Source of the DNA: Heliomicrobium undosum
Lineage (GTDB): Bacteria > Bacillota > Desulfitobacteriia > Heliobacteriales > Heliobacteriaceae
NCBI RefSeq assembly: GCF_009877425.1
Contig: NZ_WXEY01000013.1
Location: forward strand, 19,652 to 83,651
Reading direction: 5' to 3'
Length of the DNA: 64,000 nt
Shown: positions 35,343-46,093 of the stretch, one piece after another
Layout: every line of letters starts with the position of its first letter
Position numbering within the stretch: position 1 is the first letter of the stretch
Position numbers and translations under genes: made by a program
Notes under the pieces: generated by a model
Seen by the model: only the letters and a program-made list of their open reading frames with translations
Told to the model about the DNA's origin: nothing
Databases searched by the model: none

Positions 35343-35745
35343 CGGTCTTGTTTCTACCATCGAATCACCTTGTCTGCAAAGGCTGCAGGGCAACACCTGC
35401 GGCCTTTCTGCGCCAAACCCGCAAAGCGGTTACAGCGGTCTCCATCCGATTGTTCAGCCCGCTTACGTCAATCAGATGCCTGTTGCCTTCACACCGATTT
35501 ACACGGCGTCGGCAGTGCCCCAGCCATCCCAATACGTGAGCCTGATCGACCCCGTTTTCATCGATCATGTGACGCGGCATATGGGTCAACAGATGACTGT
35601 CATGACAACGGCTGGAAAACTGGAAGGTGTGTTGACCGGCGTTGCCGTTGACCACATCCAACTGAATATTGACAAAGACAAAGCCCTCCATGTACGCATC
35701 GCCCAAATCGTATATTTTGAATGTTTTTCTATTTCCTATCGATAA
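35311..35745 (+). CDS. DUF2642-like small protein
   Basis: The ORF of 144 codons overlaps the mutM end. Its C-terminal 60 residues (FIDHVTRHMGQQMTVMTTAG, GVLTGVAVDHIQLNI, VRIAQIVYFE) look like a DUF2642 or Sm-like barrel, found in small proteins of spore-forming Firmicutes. The N-terminal part is low-complexity, rich in Gln, Ser and Pro. The true start is unclear: ATG 35311 has a G-rich but imperfect RBS, and an internal start near 35475 would leave only the conserved part. Confidence 0.6.
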   Translation: MLFSALAASDNGLVSTIESPCLQRLQGNTCGLSAPNPQSGYSGLHPIVQPAYVNQMPVAFTPIYTASAVPQPSQYVSLIDPVFIDHVTRHMGQQMTVMTTAGKLEGVLTGVAVDHIQLNIDKDKALHVRIAQIVYFECFSISYR

Positions 35746-35757
35746 AAAAGATCAATA

Positions 35758-35808
35758 TCCGCCTGATGCACATAGGATGAACATGATTACTATGTACAGA
35801 AAGGCGGA
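35758..35808. other. Hairpin of unknown role downstream of the DUF2642-like gene
   Basis: ATCCGCC pairs with GGCGGAT, and inside it ACATAG pairs with CTATGT. No T tract follows on either strand, so it is not a normal terminator. Confidence 0.4.
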
Positions 35809-35915
35809 TTATGGTTTGCGCGCCTGTGATCGGGTTTTCATCCTATGGGGAGATGTATATCGGGCACATTAATCAGACAGCGACGATGATCACGTTTGGG
35901 TAGGGATGTGAAAAC

Positions 35916-35958
35916 AAAAGGGACTGACCCGCGCACTCACCGGGTCAATCCCTTTTTT
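35916..35958. terminator. Terminator after the aldehyde dehydrogenase gene
   Basis: AAAGGGACTGACCCG pairs with CGGGTCAATCCCTTT with one mismatch, with T-rich ends on both strands; the dehydrogenase stop lies five bases away. Confidence 0.85.
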
Positions 35959-35962
35959 CTGC

Positions 35963-37402
35963 TTAGTCCTTCGGCGGTCGGTGGTTAAAAACAACGATGC
36001 GGCTTTCCGTCATCTCCCGGACGGCGTAGGCCGGGCCTTCCTTGCCCGAGCCGCTGTGTTTGACGCCGCCATAGGGCATGTTGTCGGCCCGGTAGGTGGA
36101 TACGTCGTTGATGATCACGCCGCCCACCCGGATCTCCCGGGCGCAGCGGAGGGCCACGTCGATGGAGCCCGTGAACACGCCGGCCTGCAAGCCGTATTCG
36201 GAGTCGTTGATGCGCTCAATGGCTTCATCGAGGGTTTTGTAGGTGGCCAGGCAGGCGACAGGGCCGAAGATCTCCTGGCACCAGACGCGCATCCCTGTCT
36301 GCACATCGGTGAGTACTGCGGGCTGCACCAGGGCGCCCTGCCGGGTTCCGCCTGTGAGCAAATGAGCGCCTCCCTTGATCGCATCGTCGATCCATTCGAC
36401 GACCCGTTCGGCTTCCTGCTCGCAGATGAGGGGACCCACGTCGGTGGTCATGTCCAGTGGGTTGCCGACGACCAGTTCCTTCGTCCGGGCGACCAGTTCA
36501 CGGGCGAAAGCGTCAGCGATGGCTTCATGGACGAGGATGCGCTGGACGGAGATGCAGATCTGACCGGCGTTGGCGAAAGCCATGCGGGCACACTGCCGGG
36601 CGGCTAGTTCCAGGTCGGCGTCTTTATGTACGATAGTGCCCGAGTTGGCGCCCAACTCCAGGGTCACTTTGCGCAGGCCGGCCCGTTCGCGGAGCCGTTT
36701 TCCGACAGCATAGGAGCCGGTGAAGGTGTAGTAGTCGATGCCGGGGTTCTCCAGGAGCCACTCGCCGACAGTCCAGCCGGGGCCGACGACCATGTTCAGC
36801 CAGCCCTCCGGCAGGCCGGCTTCCTGCATGAGCCGGGCGAGGGAGAGCGCCGAGAGGGGTGTCGTCGAGGCCGGTTTGGCCACCACGGCGTTGCCGGCGG
36901 CAATGGCAGGGCCGACCTTGTGGCAGAGCAGGTTCAAGGGGTAGTTAAAGGGACTGATGGCGCAGACGACGCCGACGGGCACGCGGATGGTGAAGGCCAT
37001 GCGGTTTTCCGAGCCTGGAAAAGCTTCCACAGGGACGGTTTCGCCGGTGATGCGCAAGGCCTCCTCGGCGGAGAGGCGGATGGTCTCGGCGGCCCTTCCC
37101 ACCTCGGCCAGGGCGTCTTTGAGCGGTTTTCCCGCTTCGGCGGCGATCAGATGACCTAACTCCTCGCGGTTGGCCAGGAGGAGTTCGCGCGTCTTCATCA
37201 GGATGCCATAGCGCTGCTGGGCTGTCAGCGGCCGTTCCAGCGCGCGCCGCGCCGCCGTCACCGCCGCTGCCGTTTCGCCTTCACCGGCCTGGCTGACGCG
37301 GGCCAGCAGTTCGCCGGAGTATTTGTCGCGGACTTCGAGCAGGTCTTCTGTCATCACCCAGGCGCCGTCGATGAGCAGCCCGAGCGGTTGCGCATTGTTC
37401 AT
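35963..37402 (-). CDS. NAD(P)-dependent aldehyde dehydrogenase
   Basis: A 479-residue enzyme of the ALDH superfamily. Visible motifs are FNYPLNLLCHKVGPAIAAGN (cofactor strand), FTGSYAVGKRL, LELGANSG (general base Glu), FANAGQICISVQRI (nucleophile Cys) and EIFGPVA. Sequence pattern resembles the GapN/lactaldehyde/succinate-semialdehyde group, so the substrate could be a short aldehyde from fermentation; this is not decided. GGAGGG six bases before ATG 37402 fixes the start. It lies next to the chemoreceptor-PhnD gene but is probably a separate unit. Confidence 0.9.
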   Translation of the reverse strand: MNNAQPLGLLIDGAWVMTEDLLEVRDKYSGELLARVSQAGEGETAAAVTAARRALERPLTAQQRYGILMKTRELLLANREELGHLIAAEAGKPLKDALAEVGRAAETIRLSAEEALRITGETVPVEAFPGSENRMAFTIRVPVGVVCAISPFNYPLNLLCHKVGPAIAAGNAVVAKPASTTPLSALSLARLMQEAGLPEGWLNMVVGPGWTVGEWLLENPGIDYYTFTGSYAVGKRLRERAGLRKVTLELGANSGTIVHKDADLELAARQCARMAFANAGQICISVQRILVHEAIADAFARELVARTKELVVGNPLDMTTDVGPLICEQEAERVVEWIDDAIKGGAHLLTGGTRQGALVQPAVLTDVQTGMRVWCQEIFGPVACLATYKTLDEAIERINDSEYGLQAGVFTGSIDVALRCAREIRVGGVIINDVSTYRADNMPYGGVKHSGSGKEGPAYAVREMTESRIVVFNHRPPKD

Positions 37403-37531
37403 GTCGCTCCCTCCAGTCACGGGACTTGTTTTCTCAGAAATATCGTACCAAGTCCCACACAAGCTGTCCAGATTCTGGGGTGAGTTTCCGCTCATGACTG
37501 GTTGCTCGCGCGCCTCCGCCTTTCCGGGATC

Positions 37532-39229
37532 CTACCGCCCGCCTTCGCGCAAGACCTCCCGGATGATGTCATAGTTCTCATCGCGCGTATCGATGAACCC
37601 CTGGATCGACGATTCGGCCGTCACCCTTCTTCCCTTGTCGGTGCGGTTGAGGGCCAGGAGACCTGCTCTTAGCCGATCGACGAGGTCGCTGTCCAGCCGG
37701 CCCCGGGCGGCGATACAGTCCTTGGGGATTGCCTCCGTTTCGGCCAGGAAGACCAGATCCTCGACAGGCAGGTTGCGCCGGCGGGCGTCGTCGATCGCTT
37801 CCGAATAGGTGGCGCCGGCGGTTACCTCGCCTTTGAGGACCGTCTCGATGACGCGGCTGTGAGTGCCCTGGAAGATGACCTCACCTAGGTCCTTATCGGG
37901 GTTGAGACCGGCCCGGCGTAGGAGCAGGCGCGGGTAGGCGTATCCCGAGGCGGACTGGGGATCGACGAAGGCCATCCGTTTGCCCTTTAACGCGCCCAGG
38001 TTGACGACGCCGCTCCCCTTGCGGGCGATGATGTAGCCCTTGTAGGAAGCGTTCCCGTTGACGATGGGGGTGGCCAGCGGGATGACCCTCCCCTTGGCGG
38101 CCGCGTTGACATAGGCCAGCGGGGAAAACCAGCCCACGTCGACGATCTCATCGATGAGGCAGTCGGCCAGGGCGTTGTAGTCGGCGGCGATGAGGATGCG
38201 GGGCTTGACGCCGAGGTTTTCACAGAGAGCGGCGATGACCGGCAGATACTGCCGGCGGATCGTGTCAGGGCTTAAGGCCGGGTTGATGCCGATGACCAAT
38301 TCATCGTCCTGCTTGAACCGGGCGGCCTGTTTCTGCAGTTGATGGACGTTACCGTTCAGCCCTTCAGCCAGGTCTAACAGCTTGCCGTGGTGCTTCTCCT
38401 GATCGCGAACCCGGGCCATGATGTCCTGCATGCCGTCGCCGAGAGAGACGAAAATGGCGGCCAGTTGTTCCGCCCCTTCGGCGTGCTGGGCTGTGGCCTC
38501 GAAGAGTTCCTTGTTCAGGTCGGTGATCTCACCGAAGGTGTTGACCGTATGGGAGAGGACCTCCCGGCCGGATCGGACATCGGCCACGATGGTGTTCAGT
38601 TGTTTGGAACTGAAATCGGCGCCGGCGGCTACGGCATGGATGTCTTTGTTGATCTGGTCAGCCGCCTTTTGAATCCCCTGGGCGGACTGAGCGCTTTTTT
38701 CGGCAAGCTTGCGGACCTCGTCGGCGACGACGGCGAAACCTCTTCCGGCTGCGCCGGCGCGGGCGGCTTCGATGGAGGCGTTGAGGGCGAGGAGGTTCGT
38801 CTTCTTGGCGATATCGCGGGCTTCTCGGACAAAGCGGGCGATCTGCTCCGACTCCTCCCGCAGTTTCAGGGCCGCCCGGGCGTAGGTGAGCACATCGGCG
38901 GCGATCACCTGCAGGAGCCGTTCCGCCTCAGCGACCCGCTTTTCTCCCTCCCGGGTTTCTTCCAGGCGGGACACCGACAGGTCAGCCACCTGCCGCGCCC
39001 GCTCTTCGAGCAGCCGTGCCACGCCGGTCATTTCCTGTAAACGAGCCGAGCCATCGATCAGGTCCCTGCCGTTGCGTTCCGTGATTTTGACGAGGCCGCG
39101 GGCCACTTCCGCCGTCTCGCCGACAGTCCATTTGACCTGGTGGGCGTCGAGGCCCAGCTTTTCTGAAAGGGGCAGGATGTCAAGCTTCGGTTCGTCGCCG
39201 GGCCGGGGGCACACATCTGTCTTTATCAT
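37532..39229 (-). CDS. Soluble chemoreceptor fused to a PhnD-type binding domain
   Basis: A 565-residue protein with no signal peptide or membrane helix. Residues 35-300 form a chemotaxis signalling coiled coil with the hairpin tip [23 protein letters not shown] and [20 protein letters not shown]. From about residue 308 a complete phosphonate/phosphite-binding-type (PhnD) periplasmic binding fold follows: [74 protein letters not shown]. The binding domain is normally extracytoplasmic; here it must act in the cytoplasm. GGAGG nine bases before ATG 39229 fixes the start. Confidence 0.87.
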   Translation of the reverse strand: MIKTDVCPRPGDEPKLDILPLSEKLGLDAHQVKWTVGETAEVARGLVKITERNGRDLIDGSARLQEMTGVARLLEERARQVADLSVSRLEETREGEKRVAEAERLLQVIAADVLTYARAALKLREESEQIARFVREARDIAKKTNLLALNASIEAARAGAAGRGFAVVADEVRKLAEKSAQSAQGIQKAADQINKDIHAVAAGADFSSKQLNTIVADVRSGREVLSHTVNTFGEITDLNKELFEATAQHAEGAEQLAAIFVSLGDGMQDIMARVRDQEKHHGKLLDLAEGLNGNVHQLQKQAARFKQDDELVIGINPALSPDTIRRQYLPVIAALCENLGVKPRILIAADYNALADCLIDEIVDVGWFSPLAYVNAAAKGRVIPLATPIVNGNASYKGYIIARKGSGVVNLGALKGKRMAFVDPQSASGYAYPRLLLRRAGLNPDKDLGEVIFQGTHSRVIETVLKGEVTAGATYSEAIDDARRRNLPVEDLVFLAETEAIPKDCIAARGRLDSDLVDRLRAGLLALNRTDKGRRVTAESSIQGFIDTRDENYDIIREVLREGGR

Positions 39230-39470
39230 CGCTATGTTCCTCCGTGGTTCAAAAGAAAAAATGAGCCATGCCAATGGTTCCCTTCTGCCGGCATTCATTG
39301 AATTACAGCGATGAGGGAGATTCTTTGCCATGGCATGGCCCTGCAGGGGTTGTTTTTATCTACAGAACCCGGCAGTCGACCGGGGACAGTAGAGGCAAAT
39401 AGGTTTTTTTGCGCCGGTGTTCAGCAAGTGTATTTGTTCAGAGTGAAAAATGCGGAATTCCCTGTTGTCT

Positions 39471-40826
<1,356 letters not shown>

Positions 40827-40925
40827 CTATATTTAAATCAACCATCCGTTGTGTATCCTCTCACCGCATTGATTCGCTGCATGACTGAGCCTTATCAAGA
40901 GTCAGCATGTTGTGCGAAATCAGCC

Positions 40926-41678
40926 CTAGCGCGCGCCGTCGATGATCCCTTGAAAATCTGCCGCCTTCAAGCTGGCGCCGCCGACGAGGGCGCCGTCAAT
41001 GTCGGGGCGGGAAAGCAGGCTGGCCGCATTGGCCGCCTTCACGCTGCCGCCGTATTGGATGCGGACGGCGGCTGCCGCCGCGTTGCCGAATTCGGCGGCC
41101 ACGGTGGCACGGATGAAGGCGATGACCTGCTGGGCGTCATCATCCGATGCGGTTTTGCCGGTGCCGATGGCCCAGACAGGCTCATAAGCGATGACCAGGG
41201 AGGCGACGGCCTCGGGCGTGAGTCCGGCCAGGGCGCCGCGGGTCTGGGTGGCGACGATGGCCTCCGTCTCCCCCGCTTCCCGCTGGACCAGGGTCTCACC
41301 GACGCAGACGATGGGCGTCAAGTCGTGAGCCAGGGCGGCCTTCGCTTTGCGGTTGACGAGTTCATCCGTTTCGCCGAAATACTGGCGCCGCTCCGAATGG
41401 CCGAGGATCACGTAGGCGCAGCCGGCGTCTTTGAGCATGTTCGGCGAGATCTCGCCGGTGAAGGCGCCTTGCTCTTCCCAGTGCATGTTCTGAGCGCCCA
41501 GGGCGATGGGGCTGTCTTTGATGATGGCCGCGACGGCGGCCAGGGCCGTGAAGGGCGGGCAGAGGACGATCTCCGCCCGCAGTTCCCCCGGTTGCCCTTT
41601 CAGCGCCTCGGCCAGTTGAACGGCCTCGGCTATCGTCTTGTGCATCTTCCAATTGCCGGCAATGATGGGTCTACGCAT
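40926..41678 (-). CDS. tpiA: Triosephosphate isomerase
   Basis: A 250-residue TIM barrel interconverting DHAP and glyceraldehyde-3-phosphate. It has GNWKMHK (Lys), VILGHSERR (His), AYEPVWAIGTG (catalytic Glu) and the phosphate-binding IQYGGSVKAAN and GALVGGASL. ATG 41678 gives the normal N terminus; the RBS upstream is weak. It joins glycerol-derived DHAP from the nearby glp genes to the gap-pgk steps. The stop is 138 bp before eno. Confidence 0.97.
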   Translation of the reverse strand: MRRPIIAGNWKMHKTIAEAVQLAEALKGQPGELRAEIVLCPPFTALAAVAAIIKDSPIALGAQNMHWEEQGAFTGEISPNMLKDAGCAYVILGHSERRQYFGETDELVNRKAKAALAHDLTPIVCVGETLVQREAGETEAIVATQTRGALAGLTPEAVASLVIAYEPVWAIGTGKTASDDDAQQVIAFIRATVAAEFGNAAAAAVRIQYGGSVKAANAASLLSRPDIDGALVGGASLKAADFQGIIDGAR

Positions 41679-41773
41679 TTCGGTGCTTCGCTTCCCTTCT
41701 GTATGGCAAACCAAAATGTAAGTGACATCGCTTTTTTCCAAACATATAGGCGTTTTTTCTCTGTTCGAAATCT

Positions 41774-42958
41774 CTATTTTTTGTCCCGCAGAACCGCCAC
41801 CCCAGGCAGTTTCTTGCCTTCCAGAAATTCCAGGGAGGCGCCGCCGCCGGTGGAGATGTGGCTCATCTGATCGGCCACACCGACCTTGTTGACGGCTGCC
41901 ACGGAGTCGCCGCCGCCGATGACGGTGATGCCCCGGCACTCAGCCATCGCCTGGGCCACTGCCTCTGTTCCCTTGGCGAAGTCGTCGATCTCGAAGACAC
42001 CCATAGGGCCGTTCCACAAGACGGTCCCTGCCTGTTTGACCACATCGGCATAGAGTTTTGCCGTTTCGGGGCCGATGTCCAGGGCCATCCAACCGGGCTC
42101 GATGGCGTTGACGCCGACGGTCTTCTGGGGAGCGCCGGCCTCAAAGGCCTGGGTGACGACGACATCGGTGGGCAGCAGCAGGTTCACCTTCTGCGCCTTG
42201 GCGCGCAGGATCAGTTCGCCGGCCAGGTTGACCTTGTCGGCCTCGACGAGGGAATTGCCCGTCTCATAGCCGAGGGCGCGCAGGAAGGTGTTGGCCATGC
42301 CGCCGCCGATGATCAGGCTGTCCACCTTGTTCAGGAGGTTCTCGATGACGCCGATCTTGTCGGAGACTTTGGCGCCGCCGATGACGGCGACGAAAGGTCT
42401 TTCCGGGTTGGTGACGGCCTTGCCGAGCATGGACAGCTCTTTTTCCATGAGGAATCCGGCCACGGCCGGCAGGAAGTCGGCGACACCGGCGGTGGAGGCG
42501 TGAGCGCGGTGGGAGGTCCCGAAGGCATCGTTCACGTAGATGTCAGCTAAGTCGGCCAGCGCTTTGGCGTAAGCCTTGTCGTTCTTTTCTTCTTCCTTGT
42601 AAAAGCGGACGTTTTCTAAGAGGAGCACGTCGCCGTCTTGCATGGCGGCTACGGCAGCCTGGACTTCCGGGCCGATGGAGTCGTCGACCTTGGCGACCGG
42701 TTTGCCGAGGAGTTCGGCCAGGCGCTTGGCAACAGGGGTAAGGCGGAACTCGTCGACAGCCTGGCCTTTCGGGCGGCCCAGGTGGGAGGCGACGATTACT
42801 CGCGCCCCCCGGTCGATCAGGTATTGCATCGTCGGCAGGGTCATGCGGATGCGCGTATCATCGGTGATGACGCCGTTTTTGAGGGGGACGTTCAGGTCCT
42901 CCCGGACGAGGACGCGCTTGCCCCGCACGTCAATGTCGCGAAGGGAGATCTTCTCCAT
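41774..42958 (-). CDS. pgk: Phosphoglycerate kinase
   Basis: A 394-residue enzyme making ATP from 1,3-bisphosphoglycerate. Signature [12 protein letters not shown], substrate SHLGRPKG, hinge [13 protein letters not shown], nucleotide-binding GGGMANTFL and C-terminal [13 protein letters not shown] are present. Its start lies two bases after the gap stop codon, with GAAGGGG inside gap serving as RBS, so translation is coupled to gap. Confidence 0.97.
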   Translation of the reverse strand: MEKISLRDIDVRGKRVLVREDLNVPLKNGVITDDTRIRMTLPTMQYLIDRGARVIVASHLGRPKGQAVDEFRLTPVAKRLAELLGKPVAKVDDSIGPEVQAAVAAMQDGDVLLLENVRFYKEEEKNDKAYAKALADLADIYVNDAFGTSHRAHASTAGVADFLPAVAGFLMEKELSMLGKAVTNPERPFVAVIGGAKVSDKIGVIENLLNKVDSLIIGGGMANTFLRALGYETGNSLVEADKVNLAGELILRAKAQKVNLLLPTDVVVTQAFEAGAPQKTVGVNAIEPGWMALDIGPETAKLYADVVKQAGTVLWNGPMGVFEIDDFAKGTEAVAQAMAECRGITVIGGGDSVAAVNKVGVADQMSHISTGGGASLEFLEGKKLPGVAVLRDKK

Positions 42959-42960
42959 GC

Positions 42961-43986
42961 TTACAGCCCCTTCGCGGCCATCAGCAGGGCCAGGTCGACG
43001 ACGCGGTTGGAGTAGCCCCACTCGTTGTCATACCAGGCGACGACTTTGGCCATCTTGCCGTCGAGGACCATCGTGGAGGGGGCGTCGACGATGGAGGAGT
43101 GAGGATTGCCGTTGAAGTCGCGGGAGACGAGGGGCTTTTCACAGAAGGCCAGGATGCCTTTCAGGGGGCCTTCAGCAGCGGCTTTCAGGGCGCTGTTGAT
43201 CGCTTCTTCTGTGGCCGGTTTTTCCAGCTCGGCCACCAGGTCGACGACGGAGACGTTGGGGGTGGGGACGCGCATGGCGAAGCCGTTCAGCTTGCCCTTC
43301 AGTTCGGGCAGGACGAGGGCGACGGCCTTGGCGGCGCCGGTGGTGGTGGGGATGATCGACTGGCCGGCGGCGCGGGCGCGGCGCAGGTCGCTGTGGGGCA
43401 GGTCGAGGATGCGCTGGTCGTTCGTGTAGGCGTGGACCGTCGTCATCAGGCCGCGCACGATGCCGAACTGCTCATGGAGCACCTTGGCGAAGGGGGCCAG
43501 GCAGTTGGTGGTGCAGGAGGCGTTGGAGACGACGTGGTGGTTGGCCGCGTCGTATGTATGGTCGTTGACCCCCATGACGATGGTGGCGTCGATGTCTTTG
43601 CCGGGGGCCGAGATGATCACTTTTTTGGCGCCCGCCTGGATGTGCTTGGCCGCATCGGGGCCTTTGGTGAATCGGCCCGTCGATTCGACGACGATGTCAA
43701 CGCCGAGTTCTTTCCAGGGCAGTTTGGCCGGATCCGTTTCGGCGCAGACCTTGATCTCTACGCCGTTTACGGTGATCGCCTTTTCGGAAACGGTTACTTC
43801 GTAGGGCAGTTCGCCATGGATGGAGTCGTACTGGAGCAGGTGGGCCAGCATCTCCGGGCTGGTCAGGTCGTTGAGGGCGACGATTTCCACGTCGGAACCG
43901 GCTTTCAGCATATCCCGCTTCAGCATGGCCCGCAGCACGTTGCGGCCGATCCGGCCAAATCCGTTGATGGCGATTTTGGTAGTCAT
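42961..43986 (-). CDS. gap: Glyceraldehyde-3-phosphate dehydrogenase
   Basis: A 341-residue enzyme with NAD-binding [10 protein letters not shown], catalytic [12 protein letters not shown] (Cys) and the C-terminal [15 protein letters not shown]. Asp in ALNDLTS fits NAD preference. GGAGG eight bases before ATG 43986 sets the start. It leads the gap-pgk-tpiA-eno series. Its leader is C/A-rich with three copies of a CATCCCAAC-type repeat (44016-44078). The usual regulator gene cggR is not adjacent. Confidence 0.97.
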   Translation of the reverse strand: MTTKIAINGFGRIGRNVLRAMLKRDMLKAGSDVEIVALNDLTSPEMLAHLLQYDSIHGELPYEVTVSEKAITVNGVEIKVCAETDPAKLPWKELGVDIVVESTGRFTKGPDAAKHIQAGAKKVIISAPGKDIDATIVMGVNDHTYDAANHHVVSNASCTTNCLAPFAKVLHEQFGIVRGLMTTVHAYTNDQRILDLPHSDLRRARAAGQSIIPTTTGAAKAVALVLPELKGKLNGFAMRVPTPNVSVVDLVAELEKPATEEAINSALKAAAEGPLKGILAFCEKPLVSRDFNGNPHSSIVDAPSTMVLDGKMAKVVAWYDNEWGYSNRVVDLALLMAAKGL

Positions 43987-44015
43987 TGTTGCATTCCTCC
44001 GCATCGTTTTTTTCA

Positions 44016-44078
44016 TTTGGTTGGGTGTCTTGTTTTTGTTGGGATGTCTGTTTTTTTGTTGGGATGCCTGTTTGGGAA
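44016..44078 (-). repeat. Three C/A-rich repeats in the gap leader
   Basis: On the minus strand ACAGGCATCCCAACAAAAAA, ACAGACATCCCAACAAAAAC and AAGACACCCAACCAAAT follow one another at about 20-base steps just before the gap RBS. They are unstructured and look like a repeated RNA-binding or ribosome-loading sequence. Confidence 0.55.
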
Positions 44079-44102
44079 AGTTTTTCGGTGTGATTCGGTG
44101 TT

Positions 44103-44154
44103 AAAGGAAAAGCAGGCGCGAAGAATGGATCTCCGATCCACTCAGCGGCCTGCT
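44103..44154 (-). terminator. Hairpin between pyk and gap
   Basis: AGCAGGC pairs with GCCTGCT, and inside it TGGATC pairs with GATCCA, followed by TTTTCCTTT on the minus strand. It ends pyk transcripts, or is a leader terminator for gap. Confidence 0.65.
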
Positions 44155-44274
44155 CAAATCCTCCGGGCCCTCGTGTCAAGTTGAATGTAGTAAAGTGTGA
44201 GGAGTCGAGCGGCGCTTCTCAACTTTTCAGCAGGAGTGAGTCTCCTTAGCGACCACGGCTATTCGCGCAGATCC

Positions 44275-46011
44275 CTAGAGGACTTTCGCTGTCCCCCGGT
44301 AGATCAAGCCGCGCCGGCCGTCGACGGTGATCGTCTCCCCTGTCTCGAACAGGGACAGCGCGCTGTCGACACCGACAACAACGGGGATGCGATACTCCAA
44401 AGCCATGATGGCGGCGTGGGAGGTGAGGCCGCCCTCTTCGCAGACAATGGCGGCTGCGTTCTTCAGGTAGGGGACGTAGTCGGCATCGGTGCCATAGGCG
44501 ACCAGGACTTCTCCCGGCTCCAGGTTCGCGGCGTCGTCAGCGACTCGGCAGACCCTCGCCTTGCCGGTGACCGACCGGGTGACGATGCCGGTGCCTCGTG
44601 CCGCCGCTTTGCCGACGGTGTGGACCTTGAGCAGGTTTGTCGAGCCCTGGACGCCGACAGGGACGCCGGCGGTGATGACGACGAGATCGCCGCCCTGGAT
44701 CAGGTCATGCTCCATGGCCACATTGACGGCTGTCGCGAGCATGCGATCCGTATCGGTCAATTGGACCGACGGCAAGGGGACGACGCCCCAGACGAGGGCC
44801 AAACGGCGCAACACTTCCGGTCGGGGGGTGACAGCGACGATAGGCGCCTGGGGACGGTAGCGGGCGATCATGCGGGCCGTGTAACCGGAGGCCGTTGCGG
44901 TGATGATGGCCGCCGCCTCCAACTGGGTCGCTGTGACGCAGACGGCCTGACCGATGGCGTCAGTGACGCTGGTCTTGCCGTTGTGGATCGTCTGGTTTCT
45001 TTGCAAGGACGATTCGGCGCGCCGGGCGATGCGGTCCATCGTCTGGACGGCGACGACAGGGTACTTGCCGTTGGCCGTCTCGCCGGAGAGCATGATGGCG
45101 TCGGTGCCGTCGAAGATAGCGTTGGCCACGTCGCTCGCTTCGGCGCGGGTCGGCCGGGGGTTGTTCATCATGGAATCGAGCATCTGGGTGGCGGTGATCA
45201 CCGGTTTTCCGAGGCGGTTACATTCGGCGATGATCGATTTTTGCAGGATGGGCACCTCTTCAGCGGGGATCTCCACGCCCAGATCGCCCCGGGCGACCAT
45301 GATGCCGTCAGAGGCCTGGATGATCTCGTCGAGGTTGTCCACCGCTTCGCTGCTCTCGATCTTGGAGATGATCTCGATGTCGGCGCCACCCGCTTCGAGG
45401 AGTTTGCGGATGGCCAGCACGTCGGCGGCCTTGCGGACGAAGGAGGCGGCGATGAAGTCCACCTTCTGTTCGATGCCGAAGCGGATGTCGGCGATGTCCT
45501 TCTCGGTGACCGAGGGCAGGTTGATCGAGATGCCGGGGACGTTGACGCCTTTTTTGTTGGAGACCTTGCCGCCGTTGAGGACACGACAGTGGATGTCGCT
45601 GCCTTCGACAGCCTCCACTTCCAGTTCGACGAGACCGTCATCGACGAGGATGCGGGCGCCCGGTGACACGTCCTTGGGCAGGTCGGCATAGGTGACGGAG
45701 ACCCGCGAGGCGTCGCCGAGGATCGGTTCTGTCGTCAATGTGAAGCGCTGTCCCGCTTCCAGGAAGATCGGCGGAGCGGCGAAATCGCCCGTGCGGATCT
45801 CCGGACCTTTCGTGTCCAGCAGGATGGCCACATTGGCGCCGAGTTCGGCAGCGATGCGGCGGATGGTCTCCATGCGGCGTCCATGTTCCTCATGGGATCC
45901 GTGGGAGAAGTTGAGACGGGCCACATTCATGCCGGAACGGATGATCTCTCTCAGGGTATCCGGGTGTTCACTGGCCGGCCCGATGGTGCAGACGATTTTT
46001 GTCCTTCGCAT
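44275..46011 (-). CDS. pyk: Pyruvate kinase with C-terminal PEP-utiliser domain
   Basis: A 578-residue enzyme of the long Firmicute type. N-terminal KIVCTIGPAS, active-site IISKIESSEAV, MVARGDLGVEIP and ATQMLDSMM mark the catalytic barrel. Residues 490-578 add a swivelling phosphohistidine-like domain with EGGLTSHAAIMALE. It makes pyruvate and ATP from PEP. AGAGGTG precedes the ATG. It lies upstream of gap on the same strand, separated by a hairpin. Confidence 0.96.
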   Translation of the reverse strand: MRRTKIVCTIGPASEHPDTLREIIRSGMNVARLNFSHGSHEEHGRRMETIRRIAAELGANVAILLDTKGPEIRTGDFAAPPIFLEAGQRFTLTTEPILGDASRVSVTYADLPKDVSPGARILVDDGLVELEVEAVEGSDIHCRVLNGGKVSNKKGVNVPGISINLPSVTEKDIADIRFGIEQKVDFIAASFVRKAADVLAIRKLLEAGGADIEIISKIESSEAVDNLDEIIQASDGIMVARGDLGVEIPAEEVPILQKSIIAECNRLGKPVITATQMLDSMMNNPRPTRAEASDVANAIFDGTDAIMLSGETANGKYPVVAVQTMDRIARRAESSLQRNQTIHNGKTSVTDAIGQAVCVTATQLEAAAIITATASGYTARMIARYRPQAPIVAVTPRPEVLRRLALVWGVVPLPSVQLTDTDRMLATAVNVAMEHDLIQGGDLVVITAGVPVGVQGSTNLLKVHTVGKAAARGTGIVTRSVTGKARVCRVADDAANLEPGEVLVAYGTDADYVPYLKNAAAIVCEEGGLTSHAAIMALEYRIPVVVGVDSALSLFETGETITVDGRRGLIYRGTAKVL

Positions 46012-46093
46012 ATGACACCTCTTTCAAACGCGCTCGGTCGGAGTTGTTCTTCATTTTTCACTATCGCCGGCGCGAAACGCCCACGCGAATATG

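Noticed and set aside
44197..45666. Plus-strand ORF of 489 codons rich in Gly, Asp and Val
   Set aside because: It is a GC-driven shadow antisense to pyruvate kinase.
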